64,000 nucleotides of DNA from positions 8,330,501-8,394,500 of the forward strand of contig OY756967.1 in assembly GCA_963580455.1 (NCBI GenBank), written 5' to 3'. The translations under genes and the position numbers were made by a program. Of this stretch, positions 47,132 to 59,019 are shown in pieces. A model generated the notes under the pieces. It was not told where the DNA came from. It saw nothing but the letters and a program-made list of their open reading frames with translations, and ran no database searches. The stretch comes from Euonymus europaeus. Its lineage: Eukaryota; Streptophyta; Magnoliopsida; Celastrales; Celastraceae. The stretch's first letter is position 1. Each line of letters begins with the position of its first letter.

Positions 47132-48270
47132 GATATGGGAAAAGGTCACTCATAAACTCAAATGGTTATGCCCTCCAGTACCACCAAACTCCAATAAATC
47201 ATAGATAAACCATGATAAACTCTAGGATGTACCCTACCGCAATCTGGTCTCCAGGTACGTACCCGATCCGAACCATCAATAAATCATCTGGTATAATGGA
47301 TCGCTCGATGTGAGTCCCACACACTACAAATCATCCTTCAATAATCTTGTAGTATCATCACAAAAAATCAAAGTGCAGTCCTATTCGGACTCTCAAAGAG
47401 ACCACATACACAAGAAGTGGGCCCCACAGAAGACATGGCGCACGAGGAAATAGAGAAATTCTCAACCTCTAGCAATTCACATAATCAAACGAGTAAGAAC
47501 CCGTCAGATACGGAACAACAGGAACCCCAAATAAGAAATAGCGTAGAACCCCTACCTCAAATGTCGTCTAACACATTTCAGTAGTACTGCCTTAGCTATC
47601 CAAATCCTTACCCAAAATCCTAAATCAATCTCCTTCATCAAAATACGTATACATATATCTAATACAGTTAAAAAATAGAAAAGTCAATTGGAATGGTCAA
47701 ACGGGTCAACCCGGTCAAACTCGAGTCAAAATGAGTCAACCTGGTCAAAATCGAGTCAAATCGGGTCAACTCTGTCAAACTTGAGTCAAGCTTGTCGTCA
47801 CCGGAATTGTCGATTCTGGGGACATGCCATATATCAAAAGAAAGTTCTCAGAAAATGCAATCCGACGGTACTTGGCTCGTCTCGTAAATTTGCTGGAATC
47901 TAGCTCCAAAGTCACCAAAAAAATGTAACCTTCTACGGCCGATTCTGTCGCCTACAGTGCACCCGGAGATACCACTTGGGTTTTGTTACTCTCTCCACAA
48001 GCTTCGATTCGATACCTCACAAGCCTCAATCGGACCACAAATGAGAAAGATCCGAATTTTCCAAAAAAAATTCTCTCTCTACGCGTCGGTGAAGATGAAG
48101 AAACCAAAAAAATCTGGTTTACGCCCAATTTTTTTGCGAAATTATCATCTTACGCTTGCTTAATCCTAATTAAATCATTTAACTTCCAAATTTTATAACT
48201 ACTTCAATTTAAATCTAAATTTAGCAATTCTTTCGTCAAAATTCTTATAAATTAGGTTCGGGAAATTACA
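47132..48270 (-). mobile_element. Gypsy minus-strand 3' LTR, inner segment
   Basis: On the minus strand it starts TGTAATTTCCCGAACC at 48270, just after the PPT GGGGGGGGAGGA, and runs leftward through a reversed TTGAC cluster (about 47790-47681). Roughly 450 bases present in the other two copies are missing between this piece and the middle segment. Confidence 0.88.
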
Positions 48271-51200
48271 TCCTCCCCCCCCAAATAAACAATGTCGTCC
48301 TCAAAATTATATAAAGAGTAGATAATAACAATAAAAAAATCGATAGTAAAAATAATCAGTAAAAATTAAGGACGTACCTAGGTAGTAAACAAGTCTGGAT
48401 AGCGCTCCTGCATATCCGACTCCACCTCCCAAGTGGCCTCCTCAACTCCATAGATAATGCTACGATAACACCTTACCAAGGGTACGATCTTCGAACGTAA
48501 TCTCCGTATCTGACTATCCAAAATCCGAACCAGACGTACCTCATAAGTAGCATCCTTTCCAATATCTAAAGTCGACCAATCAATGATATGGGAGGGATCG
48601 TGATGATACCTTGGTAACATGGAAACGTGAAACACACTGTGAACCCCAGACAACTATAGTGACAATGCCAATCTATAAGCCAAACTCCCCACTCTCAACA
48701 AGATATCAAATGGTCCAATGAACCTGGGGGCTAACTTTCCCGATCTACCAAAATCTTGTACCCGTCGCCGAGGACTAACCTTAAGGAATACATGATCACC
48801 AGCCTGAAACTCTTGAGGCCTCCGCCTCAGATATGCACTCTTTTGATGTGACTAAGCCGTTAGAAGTCGCTGTCTGATAACTACCATAGCCTCAGTGGTC
48901 TGCTAAATCAAATCTGGTCCCAACAAGGGTCTGTCTCAAACCTCTAACCAAAAATGTGGTGACCGACATGGTCTACAATAAAGTGCCTCAAATGGTGCCA
49001 TCTGAATACTACTTTGGTAACCGTTGTTATACACAAACTCTACCAGTGAGATGTGCGTATCCCAATCATCCCAGAAATCCAAAACACATGATCGAAGCAT
49101 GTCCTATAAAATCGGTATAGTCCTCTCTTTCTGCCCATCAGTTTGTGGGTGAAACGCTGTACTAAAACTCAAAATCGTCCCAGAGTGTCCTAAAAGCTGC
49201 TCTAAAAGCAAGAAGTGAACGATATCCTTATCATACATAATTGACACGGGTACCCCATGTAAACGTCCAACCTCTCGAATGTAGAGTCTGGTAAGTGCCT
49301 CTACATATTTAGTCTACTAAAATGGTAAAAAGTGAGCGATCTTTATCAATCTATCAACAAAGACCCACACAGCATCATGTCTCCTCACAGTTATCGATAA
49401 ACCCATCACAAAGTCCATACACAGATGCTCCCACTTCCACTCGGGCAATGAAAGCGGCTGTAACAATCTAGGAGGTCTTCTACGCTCTGCGTTGACCTAC
49501 TGACAGTAAGGCATCTCATCATAGTATGTGCCACATCTCTCTTTAGTCCACTTCACCAATATTGTCTCCGTAAATCTTGATACATCTTAGTATAACCAGG
49601 ATGTTTCGCGAATTGAGAATAGTGTGTCTCCCTAAGTATCTCATCTCTCAACAAGTGCTAGACGGCTCACCAAACTCCTCAAGAAGCATCAATCACCCCT
49701 GTCTTTAACATCTAGTCGGTACTGCCCAATGGTGTCCACCAAATCAAACTTCTGCAGTGACAATCGTGCCACTGTCAACCTCCCACTCAAGGTGTTAGCC
49801 ACCACATTGGCCTTGCCTGTATGATACTGCAATGAGAAATCATAATCTCCAAGATACTCCATCCATCTTCGCTGCCTCGGATTCAAATTCTTCTGTGTGA
49901 ATAACTGTTGTAAACTCCTGTGATATAAAAACACCTCAAATTGCTCCCCGCAAAGATAATGCCTCTATTGCTTAAGTGCAAACAGTATAGCAGTGAACTC
50001 CAAATCATGTACAGGATAATTCCTCTCATGCGGCTTCCACAGTCGCAAAGCATACTTAACCACCCTCTCCTGCTCCATGAGCATGCAACCTAATCTGATC
50101 CCTAAAGCATCACAATATACATGGTAACCTATACCACTATCCGTACTGTTCAAAACTGGAGGTGAAGTGAGTCGGGTCTTCAGCTCTCGAAAAGCCTACT
50201 CGCATCTATCAGTCCACAAGAAAGGAACATCCTTCCTTGTCATTTGGTCATAGCTGCAGCAATCCGTGAAAATCCCTCTATAAACCTCTAGTAGTAACTT
50301 GATAATCCCAAAAAACTACGAATATCTCACACCGTCCTCAGAGTCCCCTAATCCAACACGGCCTCCACCCTGGTAGGATCCACCGTCACTCTATCTCTAG
50401 ATATCACATGCACCGAGAATCTCACCTGAGTCACCCAAAAATCGCACTTACTCAGCTTGGCATACAGCTGATGCTCACTAAGTGTCAGCAGAATAATCTC
50501 CAAATCCCTCCTATGCCTTCTTGTTTGGCCGAGTATATCAATATGCCATCAATAAAGACTATCACAAACTGGTCAAGATACTGTCTGAACACCCTATGCA
50601 TCAAGTCCATGAAAGATGCTGGGGCATTGGTCAGCCCAAACAGCATGACCAAGAATTCATAATGACCATACCAAGTACGAAATGTTGTCTTCGATATGTC
50701 CTCCACCCGAATCCTAAGCTGGTGATAACGTAACTTGAGATCAATCTTGGAGTAATAGTGACTACCCCTCAATTGATCAAATAGATCATTTATCCTCGGC
50801 AACATGTACTTGTTCTTTACAGTCACCCTATTCAACTACTTGTAGTCTACACACATCCTCATCGATCCATCATTCTTCTTCAGAAAGAGGACTAGAGCAC
50901 CCCATGGTAAAGTACTGGGTCTGATAAATCCTAGACCCTGTAACTCCCACAACTGCATATCCAACTCCCTTAACTCTGCTGGAGCCATCCTATAAGGTGG
51001 AATAGAAATAGGGTTTTAACTGGATATAACTCAATCACAAAGTCAATGTCTTGCTGTGGTGGTAACACTGGTAACTCCTCGGGAAACTCCTCAGGAAACA
51101 CATCCAAGTACTCCTCAACCACTAGCACGGTCGTGCAAACCTTAATCTCCGATGTAGAAGTGAAGCTCGCTAATAGGCAGTCAGAATATCACCCAGATGG

Positions 51201-51577
51201 TGATGTTAGTGTGACCTTACGCACTATACAATCTATCACAGCATCATAGTTGGTCAAGCAGTCCAATCCAATTATCACATCATAGTCAATAAACTCTATG
51301 ACGTATAAGTCTAATGGGAACTCATGACCAGCGAATCAAAAGATACAACCCCTACAGATGCCACTCACCACGATACCTGATCCCAATAGAGAATTCCCTA
51401 CTAATCTCCTATCCAAACCCGAAATCTCTAACCCTAATGCCTTAGAAAAAGATGTAGAAATAAATGAATGTGTGACACTGGTATCAAACAAAACATGCCC
51501 TAAAGAAATGAAAAGTAAAACTCTACCTCCAATGAAATCACGGTCTGGTGTTGGTTTGGTTGCAACTGTACAAACTC
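48271..51577 (-). pseudogene. Gypsy chromovirus pol, minus strand, heavily mutated
   Basis: In coding order: protease (51540-51336; VLFDT followed by S, not G; THSFIS), RT (50835-50485; [38 protein letters not shown]), RNase H (50153-49689; [35 protein letters not shown]), integrase (about 49600-48700, many stops) and the tail (48653-48378; HVSMLPRYHHDPSHIIDWSTL...EEATWEVE). The RT catalytic pair in FIDD is FIDG. The polypurine tract is at 48271-48285. Gag, PBS and the 5' LTR are absent: the sequence is fused to a copia gag at 51578. It cannot encode active enzymes. Confidence 0.85.
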
Positions 51578-52170
51578 CGACTACGCCCAATTCATAGCTT
51601 TGATTTGGTAGGATCCCACCAATCTGGGAACCCAATTAATTCATAATAGCGCTGCTTGGTGTGTCCATTCCCTCCACAATGAGTACAAGACCGCTCGGAT
51701 CGACTACGCCCAATTCATAGCTTTGATTTGGTAGACCAGTAGATGATTTTAATGATTCAATTCCAGGTCTAACACTGAACCAGACCTCCTAATCTGTGAT
51801 TTAAATGGACGAACTACCATAGCGGTGGCCTCCGAGAGGTTGGAATCATTAGTGTTCGTGGTCTGTCGATTCACATCACGGAGAACATATGCACAAGACA
51901 CCATCAACTCCAATAGATTATCCTTTCGCAAGATCTCTTCATGTAGTTGTTCAAACTCAAGATCAAGCCCACACAAAAATATATGGACACGCAGCCTTTT
52001 TACTGACTTCGTATACTGAGAACATCATTCGATTCTTCATGGTGATTTTTTCACTATGATCCAACTCTTGGAATATTTCAATCAATTCTCCATAATAAAC
52101 CGAAAGTGGACAACCAAAGCTATTTGGTGGAGAAAGCTCGTTGGTTTCATGCAAATACCTGTGATTCATC
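51578..52170 (-). pseudogene. Copia gag, C-terminal part, truncated
   Basis: Read leftward from 52170: gag helices with LIEIFQELDH and GLDLEFEQLHEEIL, typical of copia gag (UBN2 type), then a zinc knuckle CTHCGGNGHTKQRYYELIGF at about 51685-51626 followed by WWDPTKS. A 34-base direct repeat (51578-51611 and 51701-51734) brackets the zinc knuckle. The gag breaks off at the inner repeat and gypsy protease sequence follows. Its N-terminal part lies at 61188-61544, across the gypsy insertion. Confidence 0.75.
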
Positions 52171-54344
52171 TGTGATGACCTACCCCAAATATGGGCTTAT
52201 GATGGATCGAAAGTTAGAAATATATGTATTATAGGGTTTTTATATGTGACAAGGGCGCCTAGGCGAAAGGAAACTCGCGTAGGCGAGGAATGGATAGAAA
52301 CAAGATGAGTTAAAACTGTACTGGGCGCACCTAGAGCGCCTAGGCGCAGCGCCCAGTACAGTGGAGAAGTGGAAACAGCGGAGTTTAAACTGTACTGGGC
52401 GCACCTAGGCATTGCACCCAGTACAGTGGCGACGGAGAGAATTGAGGAACGCTAGGGCACCTAGGCGCAACCCGCCTGGGCTCTTTTTCTGGGCACGCCC
52501 AGGATAGCGCCTAAGGCAGCATTTTGGGGATAAGTTACTAAGGCCAGAGCGTCTAGCGGCTCGGAGTAGCGCCTAGGTGCAACCTGAGCTGGTAAAATGC
52601 CTTTGCGCGACCAGAAGTTGTATTTTTGTAGACATTCTGATTTTTAGTGAGAGAGAGAGAACGATGATTCTAGAGAGAGAAGTGATATTTTTGGGATATT
52701 TTAAGGATTCAAGCTTGGATTGAAGGATAGAAGAAGAGTCAAGAAGGGTTTCGCAAAGTTGGAGAGATTTGAGGTAAGTTCCTAGTTTTCTATAAAACCT
52801 AGGGTTTTTGTAATTTCAAATGAAACTTCGAATAGGTGTTCTAGAATGACTATATAGATTGATTTAAGTCTATATATGGTGATATATATTAGGTTGCTTG
52901 AAGATTTGGTGGATTGAAGACATGAAGGCTTGAACTTAACATATTTGTGTTCCAGAGAGAAAGGTAATTTTCTCTTGGGTTGTGGTTTGATTTATGTTGA
53001 TTTTGATTTTGGGGGATTAAATTGTGGGATTGGGTGATGAATTTACTATATGGTAGGTTCGGAAACGCAAACCCTAGTATTTGGAGAAACTCGTAGTTTG
53101 AAATAGCTTTGAATCGAGGTATGGATTCTTAACCCATTTTCATTTTGTATCATATTGTTTTTCTCTAAAGAGCATTTGCAATTCCTCATTAGTCATTAAT
53201 CTTTGTGTTCTTGAGTAAATTGTTCCTTAGGAAGAACGAACATTCTTGTTGATTATTGATGATTTGCATACCCATTTGAATGCTTAATCATCTATTGGGC
53301 ATGATAATCCTCGTTCATGCATCATGTAGTTATATATATATATATAGGATTGTTATATATATGAACTTCTTTTGGCATGGCATTATTGGACATGAATTAT
53401 AGATGCATCGGGTCTACGAGTATAGACTCGTAGTATCCTTAGGTTATACTTTTGTGATGATGTTGGTTACCGAATAGGCACATTGTTGTCGGAATCGGGA
53501 TTTCCATGGTGTACGTACACTTATAGTCATTCCGGGGCAAAGTGCAAGGGTTTCGATGGTTTTTCGAAATATTTGTTGCCTGGTGCCAGGCGCGGTAGGG
53601 TGTAGCCCGAAGTTATACATTGTTGTGACATTTCAGGATGTCATGTTGTTGCATTGAGATTAGTTCAATAGTCAGCATTTACGTTCTTTATTACTCTTCT
53701 TATTTCCCTACTAAGCCTCTTACTCACCCTATTCCTTTTCTCTATACTTCAGGTGAGACTGGTGCTAACAACCAGGCTATGGATCAGTAGGAGGCCGCGT
53801 GACATGGAAGGCCACCCTAGGAGCATTAGGTTTTGTATTTTATTTTGTGGGAACCTTGGTTATGTAATGAGTACATTTAGTATTGTTAATTGGTTGAATA
53901 TTATGTTGTTTTAATACCTTTTCGGTTTGTTGCATGGATGGTCGGGAGGTATGCTGTGTGATCGGGACTCCCGTACATGAATGGTGGACCTTGGGTTTGG
54001 TTTGATAGACTTTCATAGTCTTTGATGATGTTATTGATTTGATTTTGCTATACTTATTAATTGCATGTGATTAGGAGGCCTGAGGCCCTGCCTAGTGTGT
54101 GAATGTGGATAGATGGCCAGAGGCCCTGTTAGGCTGTGGAACTTCTCTGATTATTATTGATTATTTTCATATGTCAAGTGATATATGACTTCAGGTTGGC
54201 ACCATCCGATATACAGGGAGGTACTGTCGAATTTCTATTAGAATCTGGGATTAGGATGACGTGTGATGAGGCCCGTAGTGACTGAGCACACGCCTAAAGT
54301 GACGCTCCCGGCTCTGTGCGTGGAATTTGGGTCGAGGTGTCACA
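52171..54344 (+). mobile_element. 5' LTR of the chromovirus
   Basis: TGTGATGACCTACCCC...GGTGTCACA, about 2.17 kb. CG-rich hairpins at 52315-52427, GA tract near 52655, (AT)n near 53331. Confidence 0.9.
52315..52427. repeat. Two CG-rich hairpins with ACTGTACTGGGCGC arms
   Basis: Hairpin one: ACTGTACTGGGCGC (52315-52328) and GCGCCCAGTACAGT (52349-52362), perfect 14-bp arms around the palindrome GCGCCTAGGCGC (52336-52347). Hairpin two: the same left arm at 52389-52402 with GCACCCAGTACAGT at 52414-52427. In the 3' LTR the second is intact (59245-59292) and the first decayed (59165-59215). Confidence 0.88.
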
Positions 54345-54347
54345 GTT

Positions 54348-54360
54348 TGGTATCGGAGCC
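54348..54360 (+). other. Primer-binding site, initiator tRNA-Met type
   Basis: TGGTATCGGAGCC three bases after the LTR; one change from TGGTATCAGAGCC. Confidence 0.85.
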
Positions 54361-54515
54361 AGGTTAGCTCTATGTAGGATCTGGGGTTGGGTCCTAAATA
54401 TGTGTTAGTAAGTCTCTAGGCCATGTCACGACTTCTACTGATCTGGTACGCGTTCTTATCCCTTAAATCCTCGATTAATTGAATTATGTTAAGTATCTTA
54501 TATGCTGTGGCGCAG

Positions 54516-55850
54516 ATGGATACTCGTAGAGAGACCCGATCTACTCACGCTTCGATAACCTCGGGAGATAGGGGCAGGCGAGGATGACCTAGGGGCCGTG
54601 GTAGGGGCCAAGGTAGGGGAGTGGCGCGTGGTACTAGATGTATTCATAGCACTCAAAACTCGATGCCGGTGAATGGCACCAACGAGAGAGTGGAGGAAAG
54701 AGTTGAGACGGAGGATTAGGGAAGGACTCTAGGGCCAGTATTACCAAAGGTACAGGTTGCTCCTACCAGTACTGTGGGGCAGCCTGTGACCTTAGAAGCT
54801 TTGACAAGAATCGTGATGATCTTAGTTCAAGTTATGCAAGAGCAGACTCAGGCGCAAGTGGTAAGAGCACCAGAGGTCCAAAGTGAGGGACTGGGTTTTG
54901 GGGATAGTACTGGAGATGGTGTTAGACTTGGGCGAGAGATTTATGAGGTCAATCAATTGAGAAGAACTAGACCTCTAGTGTTTGATAGCGAGGGAGAAGG
55001 GTACGAAGCCGATGAATGGCTAAGGCAGATGAGCAAGAGATTTGAACCTCTAGCTTTACCAGATGACCGAAGGATGAAGCTGATCTTTTATTACCTAAAA
55101 GGAGCAGCACATGACTGGTGGGATTCGCTAGATCAGAGGAAGAATGACTTGACTTGGACTTCATTTGAGATGTTGTTCATGCAACGATTCGTGCCGAAGA
55201 GCTTCCAATCTGACAAGGCTAGGCAGTATACAAAGTTAGTGCAGACTCTTGATATGGCGGTGACACAATATACCAAGAGGTATGAGGAACTCTATAGGTT
55301 TGGCAAAAAGTTTGCTCTGGATGATTGGAGCAAGACGGAGAGATACCGAGATGGGTTGATTACTACCATTGGGAAGTTGATGATACCTTCAGAGGTGATG
55401 TCATATGACAAGGCAGTGGATTTGGCTCTTAAGATAGAGCGGGGAGAGTGCAACTCCCGTCAGTACTAGGACATTCAGAAGGGTCGAAAAACCCCAGCTT
55501 CTAGTGGAGGAAGTAGTAGTAGTCAGAAGAGATAAAAGATAGAACCCCAGATTGAGGGAGGCCAGAGAAGTGGTAGAGATCAGGGATAGAGGCCACGAGG
55601 CGGCAGATTTGCATGTTTCAAGTGCGGAAAGAAGGGGTACAAGAAAGATCAGTGTCCGGTGAAGGGAATTGTGTGCTTCAGGTGTAGTGTGGCGGGCCAT
55701 AAGAGGAATGAATGTCCTCAGGGTGGCAAAACTTTAGATCAATACCATGCACCCAGAGTACCATCTTCTACAATTTCTCCAGCTCATCCCTCCACTGTTC
55801 CATCAGGAGGGAGAGGACGAGGCGGACCTAGGCAGACTCCGCAGCTATAG
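54516..55850 (+). pseudogene. Chromovirus gag with stops
   Basis: Starts MDTRRETRS with R/G repeats. The capsid-type retrotransposon gag domain is at about 54900-55440 (ADEWLRQM, AAHDWWDSL, FMQRFVPKSFQ). Two zinc knuckles follow: CFKCGKKGYKKDQC (His replaced by Tyr) near 55616 and CFRCSVAGHKRNEC near 55675. The single frame is interrupted by TGA 54585, TAG 54717, TAG 55467, TAA near 55533, TAG near 55587 and TAG at 55848-55850; several fit CAG, CAA or CGA turned into stops. It runs in frame into the protease. Confidence 0.85.
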
Positions 55851-58800
55851 CCGACTCAGACGCAGACCCGGGCATTTATGTTGGGATATCAGGAGGCTCC
55901 TAAACATCTCAACTTCATTGGAGGTACTTTCCTTATTTCAAACTATTGGGCTAGGGTGTTGTTTGATTCGGGAGCTATAGCTTTATTCATTACTAGTGCC
56001 TTAGCTCGTTCCTTAGGGTTGGAAATTTTGCCAATAAGGCTTATGTTTACAATGTCTTCACCATTTGGGTATTTTACTCCTTTAGAGGGGATAACATTTG
56101 GGTGTGAGTGTCGATTTAGGGAAGTGGTCATGAAGGCCGATTTTTATGTGATGGACTTCAAGGATTTTTATGTAATCCTTGGAGCAGATTGGTTGACAAA
56201 GCACCATGAGTTGCTAGATTTTTGGGAGAGGAAAATTACTCTTAGAATACCAGAGGGAGGGGTGGTACGGTTGAAGGGATCGAAGGGAATTCTTTGTCCT
56301 CATTTCTTAGAAAATCCTTTATACCAGGATTATGGGATGGCGAGTTTGGTGACATCAGCACCTAGGGGTGATTTCATAACATCGATTCAGGTAGTGGAAG
56401 AGTTTTCGAGATTGCCTTCAAAGAGATAAATAGATTTTTCCATCGAGTTGCATCTGAACGTGAAACCAATTTCGATTTCTCCTTATCGGATGGCTCCAGC
56501 GGAGTTGAAAGAATGATGATGCAACTAGAAGAGTTGCAGGACTTGGGGTTTATTCGGCCAAGTGTATCTCCGTGGGGTGCACCGGTATTGTTTGTAAAGA
56601 AGAAATATGGGTCGTTGAGAATGTGTATTGATTATCGGTAGCTGAATAAAGCTACAGTGAAGAATAAGTATCTGTTACCACAGATCAATGATTTATTTGA
56701 TCAGTTGAGAGGTGCCAAACATCTCTCCAAGATTGACTTGAGGTTAAGATATCATCAATTGCGGATAAGGGATGAAGATTTCAGAAGACGGCGTTTAGGA
56801 CTCGATATGGGCATTACGAGTTCTTGGTAATGCCGTTTGGGTTGACTAATGCCCCGGCGGTATTCATGGACTTGATTCAACAGGTTCTTAATCCATTTCT
56901 GGATAAGTTTGTAGTGGTATTTATTGATGACTTCCTGATTTATTCTATAACGGAGGAAGAATATGAAGAACACTTAAGAGTGGTTCGGTCAACGCTGAGA
57001 GAGAATCAATTGTATGCTAAACTAAGTAAATGTGAGTTTTGGGCTACGGAAGTGAAATTTCTGGGCCATGTCATTACACAGAAGGGCATAGCAATTGATT
57101 ACTCCAAGGTTGAATCGGTTTCAAATTGGATGAGACCGAAGAATGTCACGGAGATAAGAAGTTTCCTAGGGTTGGCAAGCTACTACCAAAGGTTCATTCA
57201 GGACTTTTCGAGAGTGGCTGCACCCATGACACAATTGACTAAGAAGGGTACACCGTTCGTTTGGGCAGTCGAGTGTGAGGCGGCATTTGAAGAGTTGAAA
57301 AAGGGGTTGACAACACCTCCTGTATTAGTAGTGCCGGAGAGAGATGTAGGCTACCAGGTGTATTGTGATGCATCTGGAGTGGGATTGGGATGTGTGTTGA
57401 TGCAATGTGGGAGAGTTGTGGAGTACGACTCTAGATTACTTAAGACACATGAGAGGAATTATCGAGTTCATGACTTAAAACTGGCAGCAGTGGTATTTGT
57501 TTTGAAGCAATGGCGGTATTATCTCTATGGAGAGAGATTTGAGATCTTTTCAGATCATAAAAGCCTCAAGTATTTATTCACTCAAAAGGAGTTGAACTTG
57601 CGACAAAGGCGGTGGATGGAATACTTGGAGGATTTTGACTTTAATTTGGAATACCATCCAGGTAAAGCAAATGTAGTGGCAGATGCTTTGAGCCGGAAAC
57701 TTGGGTTGGCTAGTTTGGGTTTGCACGAATGGGAGATTGTTGAGACAATCAACCAATTTGGGTTGGAATTGAGGAGTGAGGAAGAAAGGGTATACTTGGG
57801 TTGTATAACTTCGAGACCACAGATGGTTCAAAAGGTTATGGATGCGCAAAATGGTGATCCCTGCTTTGATGTGATTGATGAGAGTTCAAGATGGGTTCGT
57901 GGGATTGACCGTGGAGTGAGATATGTTGGGAGGTTGATAGTTTCCGATGATGAGGAATTACGACTAGAGATCTTGAAGGAGGCACACCATTCATGGTTTG
58001 CCATGCATTCGAGGGGTACAAAAATGTATCAAGATTTAACAAGAAACTTTTGGTGGAAGAGGATGAAGGCCGATGTGGCCAGGTATGTGGTGAGGTGTCT
58101 AACTTGCCCGCAGCTGAAGCGTGAACATCAGAAGCCGGTGGGGTTGTTACAACCACTACTGGTAGCGGTTGTAGGCCGATGTGGCCAGGTATGTGGTGAG
58201 GTGTCTGACTTGCCAACAGGTGAAAGGTGACTATCCAGATTCTAGAGGACATGCTTAGACCATGTGTGGTAGACTTTGGAAAGAGTTGGGATCGATACAT
58301 ATATTTGGCAAAGTTTGTGTACAACAACTCATTCCAAAGTAGTATCGGTATGGCTCCATTTGAGGCACTTTGTGGGAGACCTTGTAGATCACCATTGTGT
58401 TGGGCTGAGGTCAGGGAAAAAGTGATTTCGGGACTTCAACTGGTCAAAGAGGCTCAAGAGTGAGTTGAGGAGATTAAGAGGCGGCTTGTCACCGCACATA
58501 GTCGTCAAAAGTCATATGCTGATAATAGAAGGAAACCGTTGGAGTTCGCGGTGGGTGACAGAGTGTTTCTCAAAGTTAGTCCAAGACGCGGTGTGCAACG
58601 ATACAGTAAACAAGGGAAGTTGGCACCTAGGTTTGTGGGGCCATTTGAGATTCTAGAGACGTTGGGACCGGTAGCATATCGGCTGGCTCTACCACCTAAG
58701 CTAGAAAGAGTTCATAATGTGTTCCACATTTTCATGCTTCGGAGATACGAGCCGGATCCGTCGCATGTGTTGGATTGGACCACATTAGAGATTGAGGAGG

Positions 58801-59009
58801 ATGGGAGTTATACACTCCAACCGGTGAAGATTTTCGATCGTCAAGACAAGAGCACATGATCAAGTGTGATAGCTTTGGTGAAGGTGACGTGGATGCCCCA
58901 TGGAGTGGAAGAAGCAACTTGGAAGTTAGAATCCCGAATGAGGAATAAATATCCAGCTTTGTTTGACAACCCAGGTACATATTTAAATTTCGGGATGAAA
59001 TTTCTTTAA
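55851..59009 (+). pseudogene. Chromovirus pol, integrase core deleted
   Basis: Protease VLFDSGA near 55957; a stop near 56427. RT runs from about 56430 with frameshifts near 56513 and 56785 and a stop in DYRQLNK (TAG 56639). The open stretch 56824-58230 holds the RT catalytic FIDDFLIY near 56917, RNase H ([36 protein letters not shown]) and the integrase zinc region ([18 protein letters not shown]...C-TC). At 58170-58228 the catalytic core is missing and a 41-base copy of 58068-58108 fills the gap. Then the integrase C-terminus and tail follow (58228-58980) with stops at 58461 and 58857. PPT TTAAGGGGGAAGGA at 59006-59019. Confidence 0.87.
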
Positions 59010-59019
59010 GGGGGAAGGA

